Positions 45,352 through 54,705 of a stretch of DNA of 64,000 bases are shown here, one piece after another. The notes beneath the pieces were generated by a model. It did no database searches, was not told the origin of the DNA, and saw only the letters and a list, made by a program, of their open reading frames with translations. This DNA is from Provencibacterium sp. (GTDB lineage: Bacteria > Bacillota > Clostridia > Oscillospirales > Ruminococcaceae). Within the stretch, counting starts at the first letter, position 1; every line of letters begins with the position of its first letter. The position numbers and the translations under genes were made by a program. Location of the stretch: contig JAAWAN010000009.1 of NCBI GenBank assembly GCA_022792175.1, positions 62,001-126,000 of the forward strand. The letters are read 5' to 3'.

Positions 45352-48300
45352 TCAAACCTTAAAATACTCAACTGCGCTTTCGAAGAGGTGCTGATCCTTG
45401 CTACCGGCCACATTGCGGTAGAGACTCTCGCCGAAGCGCTCCGAATGGCCCATCTTGCCGAGGACGCGCCCATCCGGCGAAAGGATGCCCTCAATCGCCT
45501 GCACCGAGCCGTTGGGGTTATAACGGATATCCATCGTCGGGTTGCCGTCCGCGTCCACATACTGGGTGGCCACCTGGCCGTTATCTGCCAGGCACTGCAG
45601 TGTTGTCTCATCCGCGATAAAGCGGCCCTCCCCATGGGAGATAACGATGGTGTGCACCTCGCCGGGCTGGCACTTCTGCAGCCAGGGGGACTTGTTCGAG
45701 GCGATGCGGGTGCGCACAAGCATCGACTGGTGGCGGCCGATGGTGTTATAGGTCAGCGTCGGGGATTTTTCATCTACCGGGCGAATGGAGCCAAACGGTA
45801 AGAGCCCCAGCTTGATAAGCGCCTGGAAGCCGTTGCAGATGCCGATCATCAGCCCGTCGCGTTCGCTGAGCAGCTTATGCACCTGCTCGGTCATGCGGGG
45901 GTTGCGGAAGAAGGAAACGATGAATTTCGCGCTGCCGTCCGGCTCATCGCCGCCCGAGAAGCCGCCAGGCAGGGCAATCATCTGGCTTTCCGCCACAGCA
46001 GTGGAAAGTCTTCTTACCGACTCCTCAATGTCGCCAGCCGAGAGATTGCGCAAAACGACAATCTCCGCCTGCGCCCCCGCGCGCTCAAAGGCGCGGGCCA
46101 TATCATATTCGCAGTTGGTGCCCGGGAAGACCGGGATAACCGCCTTCGGCTTTTTGCAGCCGATGCGGGGGGCAGCGCAGCTGCTCTCCGGATAAGAAAA
46201 AACCTCCGGCCTGCTCTCATCCACCGGGGAAAGGTAGGGATAAACCGGGGAGAGCTTGTTTTCATAGGCGGCCTGAACCGGCAGCAGACTCACCCGCTCG
46301 CCGCCGAGCGAGAAGGAATAGTCGCGCGTTGTCCTGCCGATATGCACCGCGCCGGGAATCTCAGTGTCGCTCTCAAAAAGGAAGCCGCCGATAGCCGGAC
46401 GAAGCAACTCCTCGAGCGTCAGCTTCTCTTCGGCCTTAAAGCCAATATGGTTGCCGAAGGACATTTTGCAAAGCCCTTCAAGTGCGCCGCCCGCGCCGAT
46501 CGCCCAGACCGAACGCGCCACCCTTTTGGCAATCAGCCCCTGCATCTGCCGGAAGATTTCATTTACGCTTTCAAAGTCCGGATAGGTCCCCTCCGGCGTT
46601 TCGATATAGCGGGGGAGCAGCAGGTAAACAAAGTTATCCGCCCCCTTGAATTCGGGAGAGGCGATATGGTGCGCGTTCCCCATCGAAACGGCGAAGGAAA
46701 CGAGCGTCGGCGGAACATCTATCGATTCAAAGCTGCCGGACATCGAGTCCTTGCCGCCAATGGCGCCCGCATGCAGCGCCAGCTGAGCATCCAGCGCGCC
46801 GAGCAGGGCGGCCATCGGCAGCCCCCAGCGCTTCGGATCGCCCTTGGTGCGCGGGAAATATTCCTGGAAGGAGAGCCAGCAGCGTCCGGCGTCCCCACCC
46901 GCCGCAACCAGGCGGGCTATCGATTCGGTAACGGCCAGCTGCGCCCCCAGATGGGGGTTCGCCTCGGAAAGATAGGGGTCAAAGCCGTAGGCCATCACCG
47001 AGCAGGAGCTGGTCTCCCCGTGCAGAACGGGGATTTTGGCAGCCATCGCCTGCGTGGGGGTGAGCTGGTAGCGCCCGCCGAAGGGCATCAGCACCGTGCC
47101 CGCGCCGATGGTCGAATCAAACCGCTCGCTAAGCCCCTTCTGAGAGCAGCGGTTGAGGGCGCTCATATGGGAAACGAGCGTTTCGCGCAGCGAACCGGCG
47201 GGCTTTACCGCCGGGCAGGGCTTTCCGGCCCTGACGAGCACATCCGTATCCTTCTCGGCACCGTTGGAATTTAAAAAGGAGCGGGAAAGGCTGACGATGG
47301 TGTTCCCCCTCCACTGCATGCGCAGCCGGGGTTCCTGCTCCACCACCGCTACGCGCACCGCCGAGAGGTTCTCCTCGGCTGCCAGCTCGATAAAACGCTC
47401 TTCATCTGCAGCGGAGACAACCACCGCCATGCGCTCCTGCGATTCGCTGATGGCAAGCTCGGTGCCGTCAAGCCCCTCATATTTCTGCGGAACAGCATCC
47501 AAGTTAATCGAAAGCCCGTCCGCAAGCTCGCCGACCGCCACCGAAACGCCGCCTGCGCCGAAATCGTTGCAGCGCTTTATCAGCCGGGTCGCTTCGGGGT
47601 TGCGGAAAAGCCGCTGGAGCTTGCGCTCCTCGGGGGGATTGCCCTTTTGCACCTCGGCCGCGCAGGTGGAGAGAGAGGAGAGGGTGTGCACCTTTGAGGA
47701 GCCGGTCGCGCCCCCGCAGCCGTCCCGCCCGGTGCGTCCGCCGAGCAGCAGCACCACATCTCCCGGCTGCGGACGCTCACGGCGCACATTTTCTGCCGGG
47801 GCCGCGCCGATGACGGCGCCAATTTCCAGCCGCTTTGCCGCATAGCCGGGGTGGTATATCTCATTGACCAGGCCGGTCGCAAGACCGATCTGATTGCCAT
47901 AGGAGGAATAGCCGGCTGCCGCCGTCGTCACCAGCTTTCTCTGCGGGAGCTTGCCGGGCAGCGTTTCCGAAACAGGGACGAGCGGGTCGGCCGCGCCGGT
48001 GACGCGCATCGCCTGATAAACATAGCTGCGCCCGGAGAGCGGGTCGCGTATCGCTCCGCCAAGGCAGGTGGCCGCGCCGCCGAACGGCTCAATCTCGGTC
48101 GGATGGTTGTGGGTTTCGTTTTTGAACATCAACAGCCAGTCTTCCTGTTTGCCCCCCTGCTCCACCTTGATTTTTACCGAGCAGGCGTTTATCTCCTCGC
48201 TCTCATCGAGGTCGGGCAGCAGCCCGCGGGCAGAGAGCGCCTTCGCGCCGATGACTGCAAGATCCATCAGCGTCACCGGGCGGTCCTCCCGGCCCAGCTC

Positions 48301-49062
48301 GGCGCGCAGCGAGAGGTAGTTTTCGTAGCTCTTTTTCGCCTGCTCGCTTTCAAAGCTCACCTTGCCGATGCGGGTTAAAAAGGTGGTGTGGCGGCAGTGG
48401 TCCGACCAGTAGGTGTCAATCATGCGGATTTCGGTCAGCGTCGGGTCCCGCCGCTCCTCCTCGCGAAAATACTTCTGGCAGAAGCGCAGGTCCGAAAGGT
48501 CCATCGCAAGGCCATACTGGCTGCAGAAGCCTTCGAGCGCCCGGTCATCATAATCGATAAAGCCGGTCAGGGTGTCGACCGTCTGCGGCTTTTCGTAGTC
48601 CACCTGCAGCGTCTGCGGCTTTTCGAGGGCGGCCTCGCGCGACTCAACGGGGTTGATGAGATAACCCTTGAGCCGTTCAAAATCCTGATCGCTTATCCTT
48701 CCGCGGATGGCATATACCCGGGCGGAACGCACCAGCGGACGCTCCCCGGCAGTCATCAGCTGAATGCACTGGGCGCAGGAGTCGGCGCGCTGGTCAAACT
48801 GGCCGGGCAGGTATTCCACCGCAAAAACCCGGTAGCCCTCTCCATAGGGGTTTTGGGGATAGGTGTCATCCACCGGCGGCTCGGCAAGAATCGAACGGCA
48901 GGCCTCCTTAAAGGTCTCTTCGCCGATCCCTTCCAAATCGTAACGGTTGAGAAGGTGCAGCTCCTCGAGGCTGAGCCCGAGCGCCGTGCGCAGATCCTCG
49001 AGCGTTTCGGCGGCGGCAACCGCAAAGGGCTTTTTCTTCTCCACAAAAATGCGATATACCAT
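45352..49062 (-). CDS. purL: Phosphoribosylformylglycinamidine synthase, single-chain
   Basis: Fourth step of purine synthesis, using glutamine and ATP. The 1236-residue long form fuses the PurS-like, synthetase and glutaminase parts that are separate in Bacillus. Motifs: KVEQGG...TEIEPFGGAATCLGGAIRDP, RTGRDGCGGATGSSKVHT, LHGETSSCSVMAYGFDPYLS. The glutaminase domain from about residue 980 has an intact site: VFPGTNCEYDMARAF, Cys in LMIGICNGFQALIKLG and His/Glu in SHGEGRF, unlike CarA in this window. ATG 49062 follows AAAGGA. Probably transcribed with mtaB, 146 nt upstream. Confidence 0.95.
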   Translation of the reverse strand: MVYRIFVEKKKPFAVAAAETLEDLRTALGLSLEELHLLNRYDLEGIGEETFKEACRSILAEPPVDDTYPQNPYGEGYRVFAVEYLPGQFDQRADSCAQCIQLMTAGERPLVRSARVYAIRGRISDQDFERLKGYLINPVESREAALEKPQTLQVDYEKPQTVDTLTGFIDYDDRALEGFCSQYGLAMDLSDLRFCQKYFREEERRDPTLTEIRMIDTYWSDHCRHTTFLTRIGKVSFESEQAKKSYENYLSLRAELGREDRPVTLMDLAVIGAKALSARGLLPDLDESEEINACSVKIKVEQGGKQEDWLLMFKNETHNHPTEIEPFGGAATCLGGAIRDPLSGRSYVYQAMRVTGAADPLVPVSETLPGKLPQRKLVTTAAAGYSSYGNQIGLATGLVNEIYHPGYAAKRLEIGAVIGAAPAENVRRERPQPGDVVLLLGGRTGRDGCGGATGSSKVHTLSSLSTCAAEVQKGNPPEERKLQRLFRNPEATRLIKRCNDFGAGGVSVAVGELADGLSINLDAVPQKYEGLDGTELAISESQERMAVVVSAADEERFIELAAEENLSAVRVAVVEQEPRLRMQWRGNTIVSLSRSFLNSNGAEKDTDVLVRAGKPCPAVKPAGSLRETLVSHMSALNRCSQKGLSERFDSTIGAGTVLMPFGGRYQLTPTQAMAAKIPVLHGETSSCSVMAYGFDPYLSEANPHLGAQLAVTESIARLVAAGGDAGRCWLSFQEYFPRTKGDPKRWGLPMAALLGALDAQLALHAGAIGGKDSMSGSFESIDVPPTLVSFAVSMGNAHHIASPEFKGADNFVYLLLPRYIETPEGTYPDFESVNEIFRQMQGLIAKRVARSVWAIGAGGALEGLCKMSFGNHIGFKAEEKLTLEELLRPAIGGFLFESDTEIPGAVHIGRTTRDYSFSLGGERVSLLPVQAAYENKLSPVYPYLSPVDESRPEVFSYPESSCAAPRIGCKKPKAVIPVFPGTNCEYDMARAFERAGAQAEIVVLRNLSAGDIEESVRRLSTAVAESQMIALPGGFSGGDEPDGSAKFIVSFFRNPRMTEQVHKLLSERDGLMIGICNGFQALIKLGLLPFGSIRPVDEKSPTLTYNTIGRHQSMLVRTRIASNKSPWLQKCQPGEVHTIVISHGEGRFIADETTLQCLADNGQVATQYVDADGNPTMDIRYNPNGSVQAIEGILSPDGRVLGKMGHSERFGESLYRNVAGSKDQHLFESAVEYFKV

Positions 49063-49208
49063 ATTGGGTATCCTTTCCTTTCTGGCGGTAACGCGTTGTT
49101 GTGACAGGGCTGCCCGAGAGCATCCCCCCGGTTTATCTGATTCATGGCTGCAGCCCGGCTGCCGCCATGAAATAAAAAACAGCTTCTCCATTCCGGCCTG
49201 TCTCTTTC

Positions 49209-50513
49209 TTATGGCTCCAGCTCGCCGGACATTCCCTCTCCCAGAAGCCCGGTGAGCCGGACAAAGCGGATCTGCCCGCCCAGCTCCTCCTTCATCTTCA
49301 CCCGCACAGGGGTATAGTTTTCGCTGTGGCCGGTGAAGGAACCATCCGCCGCGCGCTGCTCAAACAGCACGCTGCACACTTTCCCCTGCTGAGCCGCCAG
49401 AAACCGGGCACGGGCCCTGTCTGCAGCCTCGCGCATCTGCAGGCTGCGCCGGCTCTTCTCCTCGGCAGGCACCTGCCCCGGCATCCGGTCGGCCGGGGTG
49501 CCCGGGCGGCGGGAGTAGGCAAAAACATGCATTTTGGCAAAGCCGAGCTGCTCGCAGAAGCGCAGCGACTCTGAAAATTCTTCCTGCGTCTCCCCGGGGA
49601 AGCCCACCATTACATCGGTGGTAAAGGCGGCATCCGGAAAGGCTTCGCGCAGCCTTTTCACCAGCGCGGCATATTCCGGGGCAGTGTAAAGGCGGCCCAT
49701 GCGCTGCAGAGTGGCGGTGCAGCCGCTCTGCAGCGAGAGATGAAAATGCGGGCAAAACTGCGAAAGGGAGGAAAAAAGGGCGATATCCGCTTCATCCAGC
49801 CGCTCCGGCTCGAGCGAGCTTAAACGAATGCGCCGTATCCCCGGCACCGAGGCGGCCGTTTGAACGGCATCCCGCAGGCGCAGGCCGCTCTCCTCCCCAT
49901 AGGCGGGCAGGTTGATACCGGTGAGCACGATTTCCAGAAAACCGGCCGCTGCCAGCCCCTCTACCTCCTGCTTCAGCTCGGACAGGGGCTTGGAACGAAA
50001 CGGCCCGCGCGCCTTCGGAATAATGCAGTAGGCGCAGCCGCGCTCGCAGCCATCCTGTATTTTAATAAAAGCGCGCGTGCGCCCGTAAAACGAGCGCACG
50101 TTCATCCTTTCGAAGGGCTCTGAGGGGGTATGCGGCGTCACCCGCACAACCCGGCGGCGCTCCTGCAGCGCCTCGGTAACGGCGGGCAGCAGCGAAGCGC
50201 GGTTATAAGAGCCGGTAATAACATCCGCCTCCGGCACAAGCGAAGCAATCTCTGAAAACGCCTGCGCATAGCAGCCGGTCAAAGCGAGCAGCGCCCCGGG
50301 GTGCTCGCGGCGCAGCCGGCGCAAAAGCTTGCGCACCTTCGCATCCCCCTCCGCCGTTACCGTGCAGGAGTTGACGATATAAACATCGCACTCGCCCTGC
50401 TGCACCTTCGCCCCGGCGAAAACCTCATAGCCCGCGGCAGAAAAGGCATCCATTAAGCAGCGGGTCTCATATTGATTGACCTTGCAGCCAAAGGTATAAA
50501 AGGCAGCGCGCAC
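49209..50513 (-). CDS. mtaB: tRNA N6-threonylcarbamoyladenosine(37) methylthiotransferase MtaB
   Basis: 434-residue radical SAM methylthiotransferase making ms2t6A37. UPF0004 domain with AAFYTFGCKVNQYETRCLMD, VNSCTV and TGCYAQ cysteines for one cluster; radical SAM site IQDGCERGCAYCIIPKARGP; C-terminal TRAM domain. The GCKVNQYE motif is the MtaB (YqeV) form rather than MiaB. GTG at 50513 follows GGAAGGGGG by about 6 nt. Confidence 0.93.
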   Translation of the reverse strand: MRAAFYTFGCKVNQYETRCLMDAFSAAGYEVFAGAKVQQGECDVYIVNSCTVTAEGDAKVRKLLRRLRREHPGALLALTGCYAQAFSEIASLVPEADVITGSYNRASLLPAVTEALQERRRVVRVTPHTPSEPFERMNVRSFYGRTRAFIKIQDGCERGCAYCIIPKARGPFRSKPLSELKQEVEGLAAAGFLEIVLTGINLPAYGEESGLRLRDAVQTAASVPGIRRIRLSSLEPERLDEADIALFSSLSQFCPHFHLSLQSGCTATLQRMGRLYTAPEYAALVKRLREAFPDAAFTTDVMVGFPGETQEEFSESLRFCEQLGFAKMHVFAYSRRPGTPADRMPGQVPAEEKSRRSLQMREAADRARARFLAAQQGKVCSVLFEQRAADGSFTGHSENYTPVRVKMKEELGGQIRFVRLTGLLGEGMSGELEP

Positions 50514-50687
50514 AGCGTTTCCCCCTTCCGCGGGCGGCTCCAAAAAGGAACGCCCTACAAAATAAACAGCCGTGCGGCTTCCCACATGGCTTTTAAAGGC
50601 TGCTTTCCCCGCCGCTTTCCGGACGGCTGGAAAATCTGACCACAATCTGACCACAAATTGAACAAAGAGCAAAGTCTCTTTATCATC

Positions 50688-50716
50688 ATTATAATAAATT
50701 CGTTCCTGCAAAACAA
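50688..50716 (-). promoter_or_regulatory. mtaB promoter
   Basis: Minus strand TTGTTT (50711-50716), 17-bp spacer, TATAAT (50688-50693), only 7 bp from the -35 box of the divergent crh-like gene. Downstream in its leader, the 11-mer AATCTGACCAC is repeated in tandem (50633-50654). Confidence 0.75.
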
Positions 50717-50723
50717 TTAGCAG

Positions 50724-50752
50724 TTGACTTAAATCGGTTCTGCTGATATATT
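50724..50752 (+). promoter_or_regulatory. Promoter of the Crh-like gene
   Basis: TTGACT (50724-50729), 17-bp spacer, TATATT (50747-50752). Confidence 0.8.
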
Positions 50753-50801
50753 GTAAATATAGGCAATATCCTTAATCTAAGAGTAACAGGAGGGAAAGAC
50801 C

Positions 50802-51029
50802 GTGAAAACAGTCAATATTCTGTTGGACACCATTAACGACGTGAAAGTATTTGTCAACGTGGTTACCAAGTATGATTTCGACGTTGACCTGATTTCGGGC
50901 AGATATGCAGTGGATGCCAAGTCCATCATGGGCATCTTCAGCCTCGACCTGTCCAAACCGATCCGTCTGGAAATCCATGCGGATGACTGTGAGAAGCTGC
51001 TTGAGGAGATTAAGCCCTTCATTCAGTAA
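50802..51029 (+). CDS. HPr-like (Crh-type) protein lacking the active histidine
   Basis: 75 residues. The Ser46 region is conserved as DAKSIMGIFSLDLSKPIRLE (Ser41 here), but the stretch that should hold His15 reads ILLDTINDVKVFVNVV with no His. As with Bacillus Crh, it cannot carry phosphate in the PTS yet could be Ser-phosphorylated by HPr kinase and act with CcpA. Start is GTG, after CAGGAGGG. Single gene with own promoter and terminator. Confidence 0.85.
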   Translation: MKTVNILLDTINDVKVFVNVVTKYDFDVDLISGRYAVDAKSIMGIFSLDLSKPIRLEIHADDCEKLLEEIKPFIQ

Positions 51030-51056
51030 GCCTTTCAGCCCGATGCATTTCAAAAC

Positions 51057-51091
51057 ACGCTGCCCCGTAAAACGGGCGGCGTATTTTTTTT
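51057..51091 (+). terminator. Terminator of the Crh-like gene
   Basis: ACGCTGCCCCG pairs with CGGGCGGCGT, followed by ATTTTTTTT. The remaining 270 nt to the carboxypeptidase gene show no ORF with support. Confidence 0.88.
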
Positions 51092-51364
51092 ATTCCCTGC
51101 GAAGGGCGCAATCCGGACAGCAAAAGTGAAAGGCCGCCGCTCCCTTTCTGCCGCCAAAGCAGCTTATCGCTTCTGGGCGTTTTTGGGCAGCCCCAAAAAG
51201 AGAGTCCGCAAAATAGGAAAGCATTTTATAAACCCTCTTTGCATATCCTAAATACCAACAAACCGTTTCCTATATTTTTATTGGGGCAGGGCCTTTTACC
51301 GCTCTCTCTGCCGCTTCGGCAGATTCCCGGCTGTCTCTTCCCGGGGCCCCGGAAAGGAAAGATA

Positions 51365-52687
51365 ATGGGTATGCGTACCGGTTTCCGGGTTCTGGGCTTT
51401 CTGAGCGCGGCGGGCCTGCTGCTCTCTGCGGCCTGTTTCCCTGCCAAAGCGGCGCAGCAGGAGCAGGCTGTGCCCGCCCTGACTGCCAAAAGCGCCATTT
51501 TAGTTGAGCAGTCCACCATGCAGCCGCTCTTCGAGGCAAATGCCGATGAGCAGCTGGCCCCCGCCTCCATCACCAAAATCATGACCCTGCTGCTGGTCAT
51601 GGAGGCAATCGACAGCGGGCGCATCGGCCTGCAGGATATGGTCACCGCCTCGGACTATGCCAGTTCGATGGGCGGCTCGCAGATCTGGCTGGAACCGAAC
51701 GAGCAGATGAGCGTACACGAGCTTTTAAAGGCAACCGCCGTTGCCAGCGCGAACGACGCCGCCGTGGCGCTCGCCGAACACCTCTCGGGCACCGAAGGGG
51801 CTTTTGTCGAGGAGATGAACAAAAGGGCGCAGGAGCTGGGGATGCAGAACACCCACTTTGTCAACTGCACCGGGCTCGATGAGGAGGGGCACTACACCTC
51901 TGCACGGGATATCTCCCTGATGGCTGGGGAGCTGCTGCGGCACCCGAAAATCACCGAATACACCACCATCTGGATGGACCACCTGCGCCAGGGGGAAACC
52001 GAGCTTGTCAATACCAACCGGCTGATCTACCACTACAAGGGGGCGACCGGTCTTAAAACCGGCTCGACCGATAACGCCGGAAAGTGCCTGTGCGCGAGCG
52101 CGGTCCGGGAGGAGATGGGACTCATTTCGGTGGTGCTCGGCGCTCCGGACAGCAACGCCCAGTTTAATGAGTCGCGCTCGCTGCTCGATTGGGGCTTTGG
52201 CAATTTCGTCTGCGCCAAAATCTCCCTGCCCGAGCCGCTCTCCCCGCTGAAGGTGGAGCATGGCGTTTCCGAAGGGGTTTCTCTCTATGCGCTGCCGCCT
52301 GAGTCGGCCGTCATCCGCCGGCAGGATGAGGAGAAGCTGGCCTATGAAGTTTCCATCTCCGAAAAGGTACAGGCGCCGGTGGAAAATAACCAGACGGTGG
52401 GCAGCGTTACGGTGCATATCGATGGAGAGGAAGTCTGCTCCTTCCCGATTAAAACGAAAAACAGCGTCGCGCGCATGAGCTTTTTCAGGGCCTTTTTGCG
52501 GCTGGGAAGAAGCCTTTTCTCGATGGGCAGCGTCCCGCTGCCGGCGGATGAGCGCCTGCAGCCCTCCGAAAACTCCGCCGCGGCTGAAGGGACCCTCGAG
52601 CAGAGTGCCCTGAAGGATGAGGAGAGCCTCAAAAACCCTGCCCGCTCATTGCCCGCCGGCGTTGACATTGGCCGCACAATCAGGTAA
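51365..52687 (+). CDS. D-alanyl-D-alanine carboxypeptidase (PBP5/DacF type)
   Basis: 440-residue class A low-mass penicillin-binding protein trimming the last D-Ala of the stem. Signal peptide of about 30 residues ending AKA-AQQ. Active-site motifs: Ser68-I-T-Lys71, Ser128-Ala-Asn130 and Lys231-Thr-Gly. A PBP5_C-like beta domain follows (VEHGVSEGVSLYALPPESAV). The usual C-terminal amphipathic anchor is not obvious; the tail is Ser/Glu-rich. GAAAGGAAAG precedes ATG 51365. The pgi promoter lies in its last codons. Confidence 0.93.
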   Translation: MGMRTGFRVLGFLSAAGLLLSAACFPAKAAQQEQAVPALTAKSAILVEQSTMQPLFEANADEQLAPASITKIMTLLLVMEAIDSGRIGLQDMVTASDYASSMGGSQIWLEPNEQMSVHELLKATAVASANDAAVALAEHLSGTEGAFVEEMNKRAQELGMQNTHFVNCTGLDEEGHYTSARDISLMAGELLRHPKITEYTTIWMDHLRQGETELVNTNRLIYHYKGATGLKTGSTDNAGKCLCASAVREEMGLISVVLGAPDSNAQFNESRSLLDWGFGNFVCAKISLPEPLSPLKVEHGVSEGVSLYALPPESAVIRRQDEEKLAYEVSISEKVQAPVENNQTVGSVTVHIDGEEVCSFPIKTKNSVARMSFFRAFLRLGRSLFSMGSVPLPADERLQPSENSAAAEGTLEQSALKDEESLKNPARSLPAGVDIGRTIR

Positions 52688-52690
52688 AAT
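52662..52690 (+). promoter_or_regulatory. pgi promoter within the end of the carboxypeptidase gene
   Basis: TTGACA (52662-52667), 17-bp spacer, TAAAAT (52685-52690). The -10 box spans the stop codon region of the upstream gene. Confidence 0.8.
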
Positions 52691-52751
52691 AAGGATGGGG
52701 AATCGTCAAATTCTGTATTCGTGATAAAATTGAGAGGATGTGTGACAAAAA

Positions 52752-54089
52752 GTGTCTGTTTCTCTGATAAGCAAATATGCAGAAGGGTTTACAGCGCCCC
52801 ATGAGCTGCCGGCTATCGCCCCGCAGGTGCGCGCTGCCCACGAGGCGCTGCACGGCAAAACGGGGCTTGGAAACGACTTTCTCGGCTGGGTGGACCTGCC
52901 GGTTGACTATGATAAAGAGGAGTTTGCCCGCATTGAAAAGGCGGCCAGGTGGATTAAGGAAAATGCTGATATTCTGATTGTCATCGGCATCGGCGGCAGT
53001 TACCTCGGCGCACGCGCCGCCATTGAGCTGCTGCGCTCCCCTCTGTATAACAGCCTGAAAAAGGATACGCCGGATATCTACTTTGCCGGCAACAGCATCA
53101 GCCCCTCCTATCTGCAGGAGCTGCTCTCCATTTGCGAGGGGAAGGATATTGCCGTCAACGTCATTTCCAAATCCGGAACAACGACCGAGCCTGCGCTGGC
53201 TTTCCGTGTTTTCCGCGCGCTGCTTGAGAAAAAATATGGAGTCGAGGGCGCCAAACAGCGCATTTTCGCTACCACCGACCGCGCACGCGGCACCCTCAAG
53301 GAGCTCGCCACCCGCGAAGGATATGAGACCTTCGTCGTCCCGGATGACGTGGGCGGACGCTACTCGGTGCTGACGGCGGTCGGCCTGCTGCCCATTGCGG
53401 CGGCCGGCATCGATATCCGCGAAATCATGGAGGGCGCTGCAGCGGCGCGGGAAGCCTACAGCGTATGCGACCTCGAAAAAAACGACTGCTACCGCTATGC
53501 CGCCTACCGGAGCATCTTCCTGCATAAGGGCAAATCGGTGGAGATGCTTGTCAGCTATGACCCGGCCTTTACGATGATGGGCGAATGGTACAAGCAGCTT
53601 TTCGGCGAGAGCGAGGGCAAGGACCATAAGGGCCTCTTCCCCGCCTCGGCCACCTTCTCCACCGATCTGCACTCGCTCGGCCAGTTCATTCAGGAGGGTT
53701 CGCGCATCCTGTTTGAAACGGTGGTCGATATCAAAAAGCCCAAACAGGATTTCTTCATCGAAGCCGATCCGGAAAACTTCGATGGACTCAACTTCCTCTC
53801 CGGCCAGAATATGTCAGTGGTCAACGAGAAAGCGATGAAGGGCACCATCCTCGCGCACACCGAGGGCGGCGTGCCGAACCTCGTGCTCGAGGTAAAGGAC
53901 TGGAGCCCCCGCAGCTTCGGCTGGCTCGTTTATTTCTTCGAGAAGGCCTGCGCCATCTCCGGCTATCTGCTGGGCGTAAACCCGTTTGATCAGCCGGGCG
54001 TTGAGAGCTACAAAAAGAACATGTTCGCTCTGCTCGGCAAGCCGGGCTATGAGCAGATGAAGCAGAGCCTTGAGAGCCGCCTTAGCTAG
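52752..54089 (+). CDS. pgi: Glucose-6-phosphate isomerase
   Basis: 445 residues, the short Gram-positive form interconverting glucose-6-P and fructose-6-P. Motifs: [59 protein letters not shown] and the C-terminal [16 protein letters not shown]. Start is GTG; GAGAGGA lies somewhat far upstream (about 13 nt). Confidence 0.97.
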   Translation: MSVSLISKYAEGFTAPHELPAIAPQVRAAHEALHGKTGLGNDFLGWVDLPVDYDKEEFARIEKAARWIKENADILIVIGIGGSYLGARAAIELLRSPLYNSLKKDTPDIYFAGNSISPSYLQELLSICEGKDIAVNVISKSGTTTEPALAFRVFRALLEKKYGVEGAKQRIFATTDRARGTLKELATREGYETFVVPDDVGGRYSVLTAVGLLPIAAAGIDIREIMEGAAAAREAYSVCDLEKNDCYRYAAYRSIFLHKGKSVEMLVSYDPAFTMMGEWYKQLFGESEGKDHKGLFPASATFSTDLHSLGQFIQEGSRILFETVVDIKKPKQDFFIEADPENFDGLNFLSGQNMSVVNEKAMKGTILAHTEGGVPNLVLEVKDWSPRSFGWLVYFFEKACAISGYLLGVNPFDQPGVESYKKNMFALLGKPGYEQMKQSLESRLS

Positions 54090-54175
54090 GAGACATTTCC
54101 AGAGGCAGTATGGCGCCGCTTTCGCAGCGCCTGAACGTAACAGGACCAAATAATGATAACAGGGGGACTTGTATT

Positions 54176-54586
54176 ATGATTAAGCTGATCGTTGGTCACA
54201 AGGGCAGCGGCAAAACCAAAAAGCTCGTTGATATGGTGAATAGCGCCGTTAAAAATTCCAACGGCAATGTAGTCTGCGTTGAAAAGGGCATGAAGCTGAC
54301 CTATGACATCGACCATCAGGCCCGTCTTATTGAGTCGGACGCTTATTCCATCAGCGGGTTTGATGCATTTTATGGCTTCCTGACCGGCATCCTTGCCGGC
54401 AACTATGACATTACCGAGATGTTTATCGACGGTACCTTTAAAATCGGCGGTCGCGATTATGAAGCCTTTGGCAATCTGGTTAAAAAGCTGGATACCCTTA
54501 CCCAGAACGGCGGCGCCAACATTACCTTCACCGTCTCCTGCGAGGTAGAGGAACTTCCGGAGGATATCAGAAGCTATATCATCTGA
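54176..54586 (+). CDS. Small P-loop protein, conserved in Clostridia
   Basis: 136 residues starting MIKLIVGHKGSGKTKKLVDM: a Walker A motif at residues 7-14. IDGTFKIGG near residue 85 may be the Walker B strand. Comparable clostridial proteins are often mislabelled as twitching motility protein PilT; there is no PilT domain. Start chosen at ATG 54176 after AGGGGGA. Probably a nucleotide-binding regulator or kinase-like fold; function unknown. A hairpin GCGGGCCTCC/GGAGGTTCGCCCGC (54612-54640) follows. Confidence 0.75.
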   Translation: MIKLIVGHKGSGKTKKLVDMVNSAVKNSNGNVVCVEKGMKLTYDIDHQARLIESDAYSISGFDAFYGFLTGILAGNYDITEMFIDGTFKIGGRDYEAFGNLVKKLDTLTQNGGANITFTVSCEVEELPEDIRSYII

Positions 54587-54705
54587 GCTTTCAGCAAAAG
54601 CGCAGCAAGGGGCGGGCCTCCGACGGGAGGTTCGCCCGCTTCTTTATCTCCTCCCTGTTACGGCCGCTTCCGGCAGGCCGCTCAAAAAGGATTGATAAAT
54701 AAAAT

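Noticed and set aside
45877..47274. 465-residue open frame antisense to purL
   Set aside because: Overlaps conserved purL motifs and has no ribosome binding site.
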